Shown: positions 47,718-56,571 of the stretch, piece by piece
Position numbering within the stretch: position 1 is the first letter of the stretch
Layout: each line of letters starts with the position of its first letter
NCBI RefSeq assembly: GCF_009846525.1
Contig: NZ_CP024621.1
Coordinates: 868,001 to 932,000 of the forward strand
Length of the DNA stretch: 64,000 bases
Direction: 5' to 3'
Origin: Halomonas meridiana
GTDB taxonomy: Bacteria; Pseudomonadota; Gammaproteobacteria; Pseudomonadales; Halomonadaceae
Made by a program: the position numbers and the translations under genes
The notes under the pieces: generated by a model
Told to the model about the DNA's origin: nothing
What the model saw: the letters and a program-made list of their open reading frames with translations, nothing else
Database searches by the model: none

Positions 47718-48059
47718 GTCCGTTCCCTTTATGATCCCAACACCTGACGTAGTGTTAACGTGGGATTTAAAAGATAGCAGTGAAATCTTATGGGCACGCA
47801 GAGGTTGTTTTTATTTAGATATCTTGTTTTAAACGATTGTTTTCATTAATTTATCGAAAATCAAACGACCATTGTTTCATTAAGTGAATTAAGACGACAT
47901 AACGTATCGCCACACGCCCCTCAGCGGCAGCCGTGTGATGTTTATGTATCGTCACGATAGCGTGCGAAAGTCAGGGTTAATCACTAGAGACAATGTTATT
48001 TTTTGCAGCGTTGAATGGCAGCATAAGCGGGGCCATGCTGCCGTGGGCAGGAAGAACGC
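47718..48059. other. AT-rich intergenic region
   Basis: No gene is seen. The part next to the chemoreceptor (47760-47900) is clearly AT-rich and probably holds its promoter. A weak hairpin GGCAGCAT (48017-48024) with ATGCTGCC (48035-48042) lies 18 bases after the stop of the acetyltransferase on the minus strand and may terminate it. Confidence 0.5.
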
Positions 48060-48563
48060 TTAATGGGCGGTCAGCGCTTTGTACATGACATGGGTATCCA
48101 CAAACCCCAAGGAGGCGTGCCGATAGGCGTTAGGTACCGTGCCGACGATCTCGAAGCCCAAGCGTTGCCATAACGCGACGGCCACCTGATTGCTGGCGAC
48201 GACGGCGTTGAACTGCATGGCCTTAAAACCCAGCGCCAACGCTTCCCGCTGAGAGTGTTCGCACATGGCCCTGGCGACGCCTTTGCCCCGCGCGTTGGGG
48301 GTGACCATGTAGCCACAGTTGCACACATGGCGGCCGGGGCCTGCGGCGTTGGCTTTCAAGTAGTAGCTGCCCAGTAGCTCGTCATGCTCATCTTTGACGG
48401 CCATGCTTAGGAGCGGCGTTTGGCACCAAAACGCGAAAGCCTCCTCTTGACGAATCTCTGGATCTATCGCGTAGGTTTCCTGGGCGGCTACAATGGCCTG
48501 AAACGTAGGCCAGAAGAGCGCGAACTCGTTGGCTGTCATCGGGGAAAATTGAAGGTTGGACAT
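48060..48563 (-). CDS. GNAT N-acetyltransferase
   Basis: A 167-residue acetyltransferase. The acetyl-CoA binding segment is YMVTPNARGKGVARAMCEHS (about 85-104), followed by AVVASNQVAVALWQRLGFEIVG, both typical GNAT motifs. The substrate is unknown. The ATG at 48563 has GGAAGAAACCTC upstream. Confidence 0.8.
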   Translation of the reverse strand: MSNLQFSPMTANEFALFWPTFQAIVAAQETYAIDPEIRQEEAFAFWCQTPLLSMAVKDEHDELLGSYYLKANAAGPGRHVCNCGYMVTPNARGKGVARAMCEHSQREALALGFKAMQFNAVVASNQVAVALWQRLGFEIVGTVPNAYRHASLGFVDTHVMYKALTAH

Positions 48564-48672
48564 GAGGTTTCTTCCGTTGATGTCGTCATGAGCGACGTTA
48601 GCACAATCGAGGAGAGATCTGTGCCGCTGGTACGTTGATCAGTGAACCACTGGACCGCGAGAGGACACGGCC

Positions 48673-49305
48673 ATGACCGTTGAGAGCGCACTGACCTACT
48701 TTTTGGCGATCTTTGTCTTCGCCGTGACGCCCGGGCCGGGTATTTTTGCTCTGCTGGCCAAAGGAATGTCAGCGGGCGCGCGGCCCTGTTTACCGCTGGC
48801 CCTAGGCATGACGGTCAGCGATGTGATCTACCTACTGCTCGCGTTCTACGGGCTGGCTGCCTTGGCGGAGAACTGGGGAGGCGCCTTCACGCTGCTACGC
48901 TACGCCGGTGCCGCCTACCTCTTTTACCTAGGGTGGAAAATGTGGACGGCCGAAGTCACGGCGCAGACATTGGAGGCCTTCCCAGCCAGTAGCGGTGCTT
49001 GGCGTCGGGATAGCGCGAAGAGCTTTCTTCAGGGCTTTCTCATTTCAGCGTCCAACCCCAAAGTCATCCTGTTCTACATCGCTTTCTTACCGACCTTCAT
49101 CGACCTGACCGTGCTCGAGCGTAGCGATATGATCCTCGTGGTCGGTTTGACGTTGCTCGGGCTAATGATGGGGTTGATGTTGGTCGCGTCGTTTGCCTCG
49201 TCTGCGCGGCGCTTCTTCCAGTCCGAGCGCGCCCAGAAAGGCACCAATCGTACAGCCGGTTCATTGATGATGGCTGCGGGTGCCTTTCTGGTCGCCAAAG
49301 GGTGA
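48673..49305 (+). CDS. LysE/RhtB-family amino acid exporter
   Basis: A 210-residue membrane protein with about six helices. FAVTPGPGIFALLAKGMSAGAR (about 17-38) is the RhtB signature, followed by LRYAGAAYLFYLGWKMW and FLQGFLISASNPKVILFYIAFLP. RhtB proteins export threonine, homoserine or related neutral amino acids. It converges on the luciferase-like gene with a 10-base gap. AGAGGAC precedes the ATG. Confidence 0.88.
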   Translation: MTVESALTYFLAIFVFAVTPGPGIFALLAKGMSAGARPCLPLALGMTVSDVIYLLLAFYGLAALAENWGGAFTLLRYAGAAYLFYLGWKMWTAEVTAQTLEAFPASSGAWRRDSAKSFLQGFLISASNPKVILFYIAFLPTFIDLTVLERSDMILVVGLTLLGLMMGLMLVASFASSARRFFQSERAQKGTNRTAGSLMMAAGAFLVAKG

Positions 49306-49315
49306 GACACGCGGC

Positions 49316-50308
49316 TTAACGGGCCACCTGAGCCACGATTTCATAGCTACGCAGGCGGTCCGCGTGACTGTAGAAATCGCTATTGATCATCAGCTCGTTC
49401 GCCCCCGTACGTTCTTGAAACGCCTCTAGCTGTGCTTTGACCGTTTCAGGGCCACCGATGATGGCCGCGCCCAAAAACTGTTCTACCTGAGCGCGCTCCA
49501 TGGGCGACCAATCCAGTGCGTCTACGGGGGGCAGTGACTGAGTTGGTTTACCGCGGATCAAATTCAAGAATTTTTGCTGCGCGGTGGTGGCCAGGTAGTG
49601 CGCCATTTCGTCGCTTTCAGCCGCCATGACCGGCAAGCCGACCATGGCATAAGGCGCGTCTAAATGCTCGGACGGGCGAAAGTTATCCCGATAGAGGCGC
49701 AGAGCCTCGAACAGATAGCCGGGGGCGAACTGGGCGGCAAACGCGAAGGGAAGGCCCAGTTTGGCGGCGAGCTGGGCGCTGTAGCCGCTAGAACCCAGCA
49801 GCCAAATGGGCACGTGCGTGCCCTGGCCGGGCACCGCTTTGACGGTTTGCTGTGGGTCTTCTTCGCCAAGGTAGCGGCGCAGCTCTTCTAAACGCTCGGG
49901 AAAATCGTCGACGCCTGCATGGGCATGGCGGCGCATCGCTCGCATGGTGGCACCGTCAGAACCAGGGGCGCGCCCTAAGCCCAGGTCGATGCGCCCTGGG
50001 TACAGTGTCTCCAGCGTGCCAAACTGCTCTGCAATCACCAGCGGTGGGTGGTTCGGTAGCATAATGCCCCCGCTCCCCACGCGGATGGACGATGTTTGGC
50101 CCGCCACATGACCTATCAAGACCGAAGTGGCGGCGCTGGCAATACCGGCAATGTTGTGGTGCTCGGCTAGCCAGTAGCGCTGATAGCCCAACGATTCCGC
50201 ATGCTGGGCCAGGGATACGCTGTCACGGAACGTTTCTCCCGCGCTGCCGCCTTGACGAATGGGCGCAAGGTCTAGAACGGAGAGGGCGGTGCTCGCAAGT
50301 TGGCTCAT
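49316..50308 (-). CDS. Luciferase-like (LLM class) flavin-dependent oxidoreductase
   Basis: A 330-residue protein of the bacterial luciferase-like family. [19 protein letters not shown] is the N-terminal signature of the MsnO8/YhbW-type branch, followed by [51 protein letters not shown] and [20 protein letters not shown]. Members use FMNH2 or F420; the substrate is unknown. The ATG at 50308 has CAGGTGATTT upstream. Confidence 0.85.
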   Translation of the reverse strand: MSQLASTALSVLDLAPIRQGGSAGETFRDSVSLAQHAESLGYQRYWLAEHHNIAGIASAATSVLIGHVAGQTSSIRVGSGGIMLPNHPPLVIAEQFGTLETLYPGRIDLGLGRAPGSDGATMRAMRRHAHAGVDDFPERLEELRRYLGEEDPQQTVKAVPGQGTHVPIWLLGSSGYSAQLAAKLGLPFAFAAQFAPGYLFEALRLYRDNFRPSEHLDAPYAMVGLPVMAAESDEMAHYLATTAQQKFLNLIRGKPTQSLPPVDALDWSPMERAQVEQFLGAAIIGGPETVKAQLEAFQERTGANELMINSDFYSHADRLRSYEIVAQVAR

Positions 50309-50418
50309 AAATCACCTGATAAACGTGCATGGTGCGTGCAGTGATTCGTTAGCACGCTTCATAATGCTGCGTTTATGTGGGCAGTTCCGAGCAATTGCAA
50401 GCCGTCGTCACGTGAACG

Positions 50419-51105
50419 TCACGCTTTGGGGGGCGTGGGGCGTACCAAGATCTCGTTGACATCCACATGCGGCGGCTGTGAGAGCGCGTAAATCACCGCA
50501 TTGGCGATATCACGATCTTGCAGAGCGTACTCGGGTGGTTCATCAAAGAAGGGCGTGTCGACCATGCCGGGTTCGATCAGCGTCACCCGCATGCCGGTGC
50601 CGCGCAGCTCTTCGCGTAGATTGTAGCCAATGCCCGTGACCGCCCATTTGGTGGCGCTGTACATGGAGCCAGGGATGGTCGTGCGGCCTGCTGCCGAGCC
50701 GGTCAGCAGCACGTGCCCTTGGCGGCGTTTCAACTCCGGCAGGCAGGCTTGCAAGGTCAGGCCAACCCCGTAGATGTTGGTCAAAATCATCTCTCGCCAA
50801 GCGTCGTGGTCGGCGCTGCTAAAGCCGCCTGGCGAGCCGCCGCGGCCCGCATTGGCAAAGACAGCGTCGATTCGGCCAAAGGTTTCGATGGCGTGTTCCA
50901 CCATGGCCTGCTGCTGCTTCAGGTCGGTGACATCGACCTCGCACGTCAGCACGTTCTCTGGGCCTAGCTCCTGGGCAAGGGAGGTTAGCTTGTCGGCAGA
51001 GCGCGCGGCCAGCACCAGTTGATACCCTTCACGGGCCGCTGCGCGAGCGGTGGCAGCGCCAATACCGCTGGAAGCGCCGGTAATTAACAGTACGCGATCA
51101 TGCAT
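50419..51105 (-). CDS. Short-chain dehydrogenase/reductase
   Basis: A 228-residue SDR. The nucleotide-binding motif is LITGASSGIGAATA (about 7-20), the NAG-type motif is FANAGRGG (near 83), and the catalytic YSATK (Tyr near 150, Lys near 154) with the preceding Ser in LTGSAAGRT is intact. It resembles YdfG-type serine/3-hydroxy acid dehydrogenases. The start at 51105 follows GGAGAG; an in-frame ATG at 51123 is less well placed. Confidence 0.85.
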   Translation of the reverse strand: MHDRVLLITGASSGIGAATARAAAREGYQLVLAARSADKLTSLAQELGPENVLTCEVDVTDLKQQQAMVEHAIETFGRIDAVFANAGRGGSPGGFSSADHDAWREMILTNIYGVGLTLQACLPELKRRQGHVLLTGSAAGRTTIPGSMYSATKWAVTGIGYNLREELRGTGMRVTLIEPGMVDTPFFDEPPEYALQDRDIANAVIYALSQPPHVDVNEILVRPTPPKA

Positions 51106-51179
51106 CCTAGGCTCTCCTTGCAAATAGGGGAAGTTTCAGCATGGCTAAAACCCAACGAGGTTGCAAACGCGCTTCCGCG

Positions 51180-52445
51180 TTAGGGTTTTTCTTGCCGACG
51201 TTGCAGCATGGCAGAGAGATCCAGGATCGAACGTGCCATATCGGCCATGCTTTTGCTTTGATCCATCGAGGTTTTACGCAGAAAGCGGTATGCCTCCTCC
51301 TCGCTCATGGATTGGTGGGCCATGATGAGTCCTTTGGCCCGTTCGATCAGCTTGCGTTCGCGCAGCGCTTTGCGGGTATTTTCCAGCTCGTCGCTGAGCC
51401 CCTGTAACCGGCTCGATTGGGCGTGCGTCAACTCCAGCAGCGAGCGGCTCAAGGGCGAATTGAGAGCGCTGGCGGTCAAATCCCCCAGCGGCTGAGACGG
51501 GGTGAGGGCAAGAAGCTGTTCACACGGGGCCGGAAGCGGCGTGTCGGGGGTGGCCTTGGCCTGGTCCAGAGCGGCCTGGGCGTGAGCTATTTTATGGTGG
51601 CAAAGAGCCGTGAGCTGGGTGTTCAGCGTGTCTTCTACCGTCTTGATGGTATCGATCCGTAGGGTGGTCAGCTCATACCAGGTTTCCCCTAGCGTATTGC
51701 CCGAGGCCGTTTGATGGTGCGAACGCTGGCAAGCGATGTCGCGTAATTGGCAAATACCGGCCAGTGTTCGGGGTGAGAGCGACTGCAGCCAAGCGCTCAG
51801 TGCTTCTGGAGTAGCAAATTCGGCAAACGTATCGAAGCAGCGCTGCTGCGCCTCGACGAGCTGGTTGAGCAGCGTGCGGTGGGCGTTATCGAAGTGGCCC
51901 AAGGTGAACCCAAAAGCGCCGCAAGCGCGCTCTTGTCCAGCAAGCTCCTTCCCCTGCATCAAGTGGAAAATCGCCACCAGGGCGCGAGTGATGTCGGGAT
52001 CGACTGCGGTATCGGCGGCTTCGAAGACGATGGCCAATAAACCGCTGATGAGGTGATTGAAGGCCTGCGTGGCCGCATCGGGTGAGATATGAAAGGTATC
52101 GATGGCTTGGCGCAGCGCGTCGAGTTCATCCAGTGCCAGCCAAACGGCGGCAATGCGGCGAAGCAAGCGTGCGGTGGCTTGTGGCCGCGCTTCTTGGCTT
52201 AGCGTTTCCAAGCGCAGGCGCATCGAGGCCTCGGCCGCTTGGCTATGTTGCACGTAACTCGTTCGGCGGGTCTTGAAACGTTTGCCCTTGGACGCCAGAT
52301 AAATCGTCGAGGCACCGCGTTCGCGCTGCAGGACATGAATGAACTGACTGATATCGCTCACGATATCGGCGGTCGTGGCGAGATGGTGGAGGTTATCGAT
52401 GTCGCAGCGCAGGGCGGTGAAGAGGAGCTGTTGGGCAGAAGACAT
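51180..52445 (-). CDS. nasR: Nitrate-responsive transcription antiterminator NasR
   Basis: A 421-residue regulator with an N-terminal NIT nitrate/nitrite-sensing domain (all-helical, about 20-260: VLQRERGASTIYLASKGKRF) and a C-terminal ANTAR RNA-binding domain (about 355-410: LRERKLIERAKGLIMAHQSM, EEEAYRFLRKTSM). In Klebsiella, NasR binds the nas leader RNA when nitrate is present and lets polymerase pass a terminator. Both nas arms near 24 kb have such leader terminators. It lies downstream of narK on the same strand. The ATG at 52445 follows AAGGAAATCAAC. A small hairpin (51166-51181) overlaps its stop. Confidence 0.92.
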   Translation of the reverse strand: MSSAQQLLFTALRCDIDNLHHLATTADIVSDISQFIHVLQRERGASTIYLASKGKRFKTRRTSYVQHSQAAEASMRLRLETLSQEARPQATARLLRRIAAVWLALDELDALRQAIDTFHISPDAATQAFNHLISGLLAIVFEAADTAVDPDITRALVAIFHLMQGKELAGQERACGAFGFTLGHFDNAHRTLLNQLVEAQQRCFDTFAEFATPEALSAWLQSLSPRTLAGICQLRDIACQRSHHQTASGNTLGETWYELTTLRIDTIKTVEDTLNTQLTALCHHKIAHAQAALDQAKATPDTPLPAPCEQLLALTPSQPLGDLTASALNSPLSRSLLELTHAQSSRLQGLSDELENTRKALRERKLIERAKGLIMAHQSMSEEEAYRFLRKTSMDQSKSMADMARSILDLSAMLQRRQEKP

Positions 52446-52480
52446 GTTGATTTCCTTAATACTCGCCGCCAAAAGGTAAA

Positions 52481-52510
52481 CGCCCCCACAGCGATGCGCA
52501 TGCAGGGGCG
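52481..52510 (-). terminator. Hairpin between narK and nasR
   Basis: On the minus strand CGCCCC ... GGGGCG (52505-52510 with 52481-52486) encloses an 18-base loop and is followed by TTTACCTTTT. It lies 14 bases after the narK stop and 35 bases before nasR. It may be a partial terminator that lowers nasR expression. The stem resembles that of the nirB leader. Confidence 0.6.
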
Positions 52511-52523
52511 GTGTTAATTAATA

Positions 52524-53876
52524 TTAGCGTAATGAGAGCGCGCCTGCTCCCGCATCGTCGCCCGCCGCGTCACGGTACGCGCTGGCCTCTTCGGCTTCGG
52601 TGGCGTCGCTAAAGCGGACCACCAGCACGCAGGAGGCCAGCACCAGCACGGTCAATCCCAAATAGAAAAGGCCCTGCTGGTAGCTCAAACTTTCGCTGCG
52701 GAACAGGAACGCTGCTGATACGGCCCCTACGTTGCCACCCGCCCCGACGATACCGGCCACGGCGCCCAAGGCTTTTTTATTGATGAAAGGTACGACGCCA
52801 AAGGTAGCGCCTTCGGCCATTTGGACGAACAGGCTAAACACCAGCATGATGCCGATGGCGAGGCTGAGGACGTGCATCTGTGAGAACGCGACCAACGCGA
52901 TGCCTTCGCACACCAGGGCAATGAAGAGCCAGCGCACGCGTCCCTTGAGTCCGCCCTGCTTGGCGAACAGGTCAGAAAACACGCCGCCCAACGTGCGCGC
53001 GAAGATATTCATCAGGCCGAAGAGCCCGGCGATCAGCCCGGCAGTGGCGAGCGTCAGGTCGAATTTGTCGAAGAAATAAATGGCGGCAATGTTGTTGATC
53101 GTCAGCTCGACGCCAAAGCAGAGCCCGTACACCACGAACAGGGCCCACACGCGGATATCCTTCGCCGCTGCCAGGAAGCTTTGGGCGGCACCGTGCTCAC
53201 CGGTGGCGTAAGGTAATTCACCGCGCGCGCGCAGCTCGCTGAAGTTGCCGTTGGGGGCGTCTTGTGTGAACAGCCAGTAGGCAATGCCGGTGAAGAACAG
53301 CACGACGCCGGGCACCACCATGGCCAGACGCCAGCCGAGCGCTTCGTTGACCCCTAGCATCAGCATGCCGGCAAAGATCAGTGGCATGACGATTTGGGTG
53401 GTTCCGCCGCCAAGATTCCCCCAGCCGGCGCTGGTGGCATTGGCCGTGCCCACCACGTTAGGGGCAAACATGAGGGTGGTGTGGTACTGGGTAATGACGA
53501 ACGATGCGCCGATGGCGCCAATGGCCAAGCGCGCCAGTAAGAACGTTTCGAAACTATCAGCGAGGCCAATCCCCATGACAGGAATGGACCCCAGTACCAG
53601 CAGTCCGGTGTAGGTTTTGCGTGGTCCGACTCGGTCGCAAAGCACGCCAATCAACAAGCGAACGATCACGGTGATCGCCACCGATGCAATGATGGTATTG
53701 CCGATTTGGGTTTGCGTCAGGGCGAGGTCTTCGCGCACCACGGCCATGAGCGGCGCGATACCGAACCAGCCGAAGAAGCAGATGTGGAATGCAAACCAGG
53801 AGAGGTGAAACGCCCGCATTTGCGGCGTCGAGAAGTTGAGTAGCCGAATACGGTTGGCTTTGTTGCGTATGTCCAT
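52524..53876 (-). CDS. narK: Nitrate/nitrite transporter, NNP family of MFS
   Basis: A 450-residue MFS protein with 12 predicted helices. The two NNP nitrate signatures are present: ATSAGWGNLGGGTTQ (near 135-149) and GIVGAGGNVGAV (near 365-376), together with FFGWFGIAPLM in helix I and GVLCDRVGPRKTY in the loop between helices II and III. It probably imports nitrate for NasA; exchange of nitrite is an alternative. The start at 53876 (MDIRNKANR) follows GAGG. Confidence 0.92.
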   Translation of the reverse strand: MDIRNKANRIRLLNFSTPQMRAFHLSWFAFHICFFGWFGIAPLMAVVREDLALTQTQIGNTIIASVAITVIVRLLIGVLCDRVGPRKTYTGLLVLGSIPVMGIGLADSFETFLLARLAIGAIGASFVITQYHTTLMFAPNVVGTANATSAGWGNLGGGTTQIVMPLIFAGMLMLGVNEALGWRLAMVVPGVVLFFTGIAYWLFTQDAPNGNFSELRARGELPYATGEHGAAQSFLAAAKDIRVWALFVVYGLCFGVELTINNIAAIYFFDKFDLTLATAGLIAGLFGLMNIFARTLGGVFSDLFAKQGGLKGRVRWLFIALVCEGIALVAFSQMHVLSLAIGIMLVFSLFVQMAEGATFGVVPFINKKALGAVAGIVGAGGNVGAVSAAFLFRSESLSYQQGLFYLGLTVLVLASCVLVVRFSDATEAEEASAYRDAAGDDAGAGALSLR

Positions 53877-54212
53877 GGGAGTGGCCTCACAGCGTATGAA
53901 CGAGTTTGCCGAGACGCAACGCGCAGGCGTTACGTGGTTACGGGAACATGCCTTCACCGTTGAAGGTCAGGTTCGACGCACTCGTACCCTGTTGGGCCTG
54001 GTCCACGCCTATCACCATGATGGGAAAATAAGCAAATACTCCGCCATCGCTGTTTTATATGAATCAAAACAGATGGTTAAATTTTTTGCTACAAAGGGAA
54101 CACCTTCGATGAGTGGCAAAGGTGGGGAAGCGCAGGGCGCTCGACGCTTGGTTAGCGCACTCTGCTTGGGCAGCGTGCGCTAAGTTGGGGCAGGGGCTGG
54201 GCGTGGCAGCGC
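53877..54212. promoter_or_regulatory. narK leader and promoter region with a sigma-54-like promoter
   Basis: No gene is convincing here. On the minus strand, TGGCGGAGTATTTGCT at 54046-54031 has GG-N10-GC spacing and matches the -24/-12 sigma-54 consensus except for two positions after TGGC. It would give a leader of about 140 bases. Two small hairpins (CCTTCA/TGAAGG and AACGC/GCGTT) lie in that leader, but no terminator with a T-run. Confidence 0.4.
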
Positions 54213-55232
54213 TTATTCGTGTAGGTAAACCGCATCGATATCGAGTGTCGACACATGCCCCAGAGCATCGAAATGTGTGGCAAGCCACTTCTCCGCCGCT
54301 TCTCTGCCTTGCTCGAACAGGTGGCAGAGAAAGGGCCACTCGGAATTGAGCTTACTGGAAACCGACAGGTCATCCAGGGCTTTATCACCACTTATGCGGT
54401 GGAACAGTGCTTGCTGATAGCAGTTTTCGATGCCTTGCTCGTCGAGTGCATGCTTGAGCAGCGCGATCATACGCACCTCCTTGATCAGCGCGGCGTTGAA
54501 GGTGATCTCGTTGAGTCGATTCATGATCGCCGAGGCCGAGGTGGGCAGCTCTTCGCGACGAATGGGATTGATCTGCACCAGCAGAATGTCCCGCGCGCTG
54601 CACTCCTCCATGAGCGGGAAGAGCGCCGGATTGCCCATGTAGCCGCCATCCCAATACGCTTCGCCATCGATCTCTACCGCTTGAAACATGAACGGCAGGC
54701 AAGCAGATGCCATGACGGCGTCGACACTCATCTCTTCGCGGCGAAAGACGCGCTGTTTTCCGGTACGCACGTTGGTCGCGGCCACGAAGAGCTTGAGCTG
54801 GTCGCACTGACGCACGCGTTCGAAATCGATGTGGGCCGCCACGATATCGCGCAGCGGATTCAAATTGAGCGGGTTGAGCTGGTAGGGCGACACCAGGCGC
54901 GTCATCAAGTCCATGGCGATATAGCCCGGCGAGTGGTCGAGGCTCCAATTGCCGGTGAGGACATCCAGCGGGGAGCGGCGAATGGGGCTGGTCATTCCCG
55001 CTCGGCTCACCGCCTGCCAAAAGGCTCGCAGTGCCTGTCGCGCCGCCTGTTTTCCGCCCCGGGTAAGGGCATCGGCCATCACGACGCCGTTCATCGCGCC
55101 AGCGCTAGTGCCGCTGATGCCCTCGATCTCGATGCGGTCATCTTCCAGAAGGCGATCGATCACCCCCCAGGTGTATGCGCCATGGGCACCGCCACCCTGT
55201 AGCGCAAGGTCGAGCTTCTTTACCGATGCCAT
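54213..55232 (-). CDS. Patatin-like phospholipase with DUF3734 C-terminus
   Basis: A 339-residue protein. The patatin domain has the oxyanion loop LQGGGAHGAYTWGV (about 10-23), the nucleophile elbow GTSAGAMNGV (Ser near 45) and the catalytic Asp in YWDGGYMGNPAL (near 195). The C-terminal part (EVRMIALLKHALDEQ, WPFLCHLFEQGREAAEKWL) fits the DUF3734 tail found in many bacterial patatins. Lipid acyl hydrolase activity is expected; the substrate is unknown. AAGGACGACG precedes the ATG at 55232. Confidence 0.87.
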   Translation of the reverse strand: MASVKKLDLALQGGGAHGAYTWGVIDRLLEDDRIEIEGISGTSAGAMNGVVMADALTRGGKQAARQALRAFWQAVSRAGMTSPIRRSPLDVLTGNWSLDHSPGYIAMDLMTRLVSPYQLNPLNLNPLRDIVAAHIDFERVRQCDQLKLFVAATNVRTGKQRVFRREEMSVDAVMASACLPFMFQAVEIDGEAYWDGGYMGNPALFPLMEECSARDILLVQINPIRREELPTSASAIMNRLNEITFNAALIKEVRMIALLKHALDEQGIENCYQQALFHRISGDKALDDLSVSSKLNSEWPFLCHLFEQGREAAEKWLATHFDALGHVSTLDIDAVYLHE

Positions 55233-55317
55233 CGTCGTCCTTACCGTCTGTGATAGGAGTGCCTTTAGCATGGCATAAAAGCGCGCGGACGGAAGGGACG
55301 ATCTGCACGTCCATGCG

Positions 55318-56418
55318 TTAGGGAGCGTCGGCCAGCGGCGACGGTCGCTGCTGGGGCAGGGGCAGGTCGAACACGGCATGCTCCATCAGACGGTCCAGCT
55401 GTTTGGCGAGCGCTACGCTGGCCTCCTCCATGAGTGCCAGCGAGGCGAGCTGGCCGGTATGATCGCCTTGGCGCGCATAGCGCAGGGCGTCCAAACCGCT
55501 TTCATGGAAGCGACGATGGGGAACGGCCAGGGCTCGGTAGGCGTCGCTCTGCTTGTAGCGCTGGCCTTCACCCGTCAAGTACCAGCGGCCAAGGGTGCAG
55601 TGGTGGTGGTCGGTCAGCGGCTCCTCTTCCAAGGAGGCCGACAGCAGCTGGTGGTAGAGGCGGCTTTTCCACACGACATGCTCCAGTTTGGCCGCGTGCA
55701 AACAGGCGGTCGTGGTGCTGTGATGGATGACCTTGTACATATGGCGCGCTTGGTCGGTGAGCTGTTCGATCATTTGCTCGGCCTCGTGCGCGGCCTGAGC
55801 CAGCGCGTTGGCTGTCTCGCGCTGGTGGGCCAGGACGCGAGCATCCTCTTTGAGCATAGCGGCGGTTTGTTCGACCCAGTGATCCAACTGGTGACCTAGC
55901 TGCTGGGTGTGATCCGCTAGGTGTTGAATGTCGCTCACCACGGCGGACAAGCCGCAGGGTTCGTCATGCACATGGGCCGCTTCCAGCGCCGTGCTCATGG
56001 CCAGCGCCCGGGTGTGTCCCGCCATGCGAGCCAACTCGACACTGAGGCCGCGCAGTTCATGCAAGGCTGTTTCGCTGGCCAGCGGCGCCGCATAATGGGT
56101 GTCCGCCTGCTGGTGTCGTTGGCCCTGCTGCTGCAAACGTTGAGCGACTTTCTCGGCGTGATGTAGCCGAGTGAAAAGATCGGTGAGCGTTGCGCGCTCG
56201 CTGGCGAGCTGCTCGGCGTGATGTTCCGCGCCCGCATCGAGGGACATCAGCATGTCTGCGCCCTTGGCCTGGAGCATGCTGATCGACTCAAGAGGTGTCA
56301 TCAAACTGATCGTGCGGTAGCCTCGTGCACTTTTCTCCAGGGCCAACTGAGCGTGCAGCTCAGCGACTTGCTGCTCCAGACGACGGATCGTTTGATAGGG
56401 ATGCATAAAGGCAAACAT
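55318..56418 (-). CDS. CZB-domain chemoreceptor-like cytoplasmic protein with degenerate signalling tip
   Basis: A 366-residue protein without a membrane segment. Residues ~8-30 are a coiled coil. Residues ~130-170 match the chemoreceptor tip in outline (ALAMSTALEAAHVHDEPCGL ... VVSDIQHLADHT against [20 protein letters not shown] ... [13 protein letters not shown]), but the key tip residues are lost. The C-terminal CZB domain (about 245-345) has the zinc-site pattern: LEHVVWKSRL, HHCTLGRWYLTGEG and PHRRFHESG, with three His and one Cys. It may sense zinc or hypochlorite; known CZB proteins do so. GAAGGTATCC precedes the ATG. Confidence 0.75.
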   Translation of the reverse strand: MFAFMHPYQTIRRLEQQVAELHAQLALEKSARGYRTISLMTPLESISMLQAKGADMLMSLDAGAEHHAEQLASERATLTDLFTRLHHAEKVAQRLQQQGQRHQQADTHYAAPLASETALHELRGLSVELARMAGHTRALAMSTALEAAHVHDEPCGLSAVVSDIQHLADHTQQLGHQLDHWVEQTAAMLKEDARVLAHQRETANALAQAAHEAEQMIEQLTDQARHMYKVIHHSTTTACLHAAKLEHVVWKSRLYHQLLSASLEEEPLTDHHHCTLGRWYLTGEGQRYKQSDAYRALAVPHRRFHESGLDALRYARQGDHTGQLASLALMEEASVALAKQLDRLMEHAVFDLPLPQQRPSPLADAP

Positions 56419-56571
56419 GGCGGATACCTTCAGTGGTGATGCATTTTGTGATGTTTTGTCACAAAGTATTGCAGAAGGTGTTCTTGCTTGCCTGGGAAGA
56501 CTCCCCCTTGCTGATGAAAATCAACCCCTTGTCGTCATAAAACAGGAGCGCTGCCATACTCAGTGGCTGCG

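Noticed and set aside
53836..54183. Open frame of 115 codons upstream of narK on the plus strand
   Set aside because: It overlaps the narK start and its leader, has no Shine-Dalgarno at a plausible ATG (53896) and no recognisable domain.
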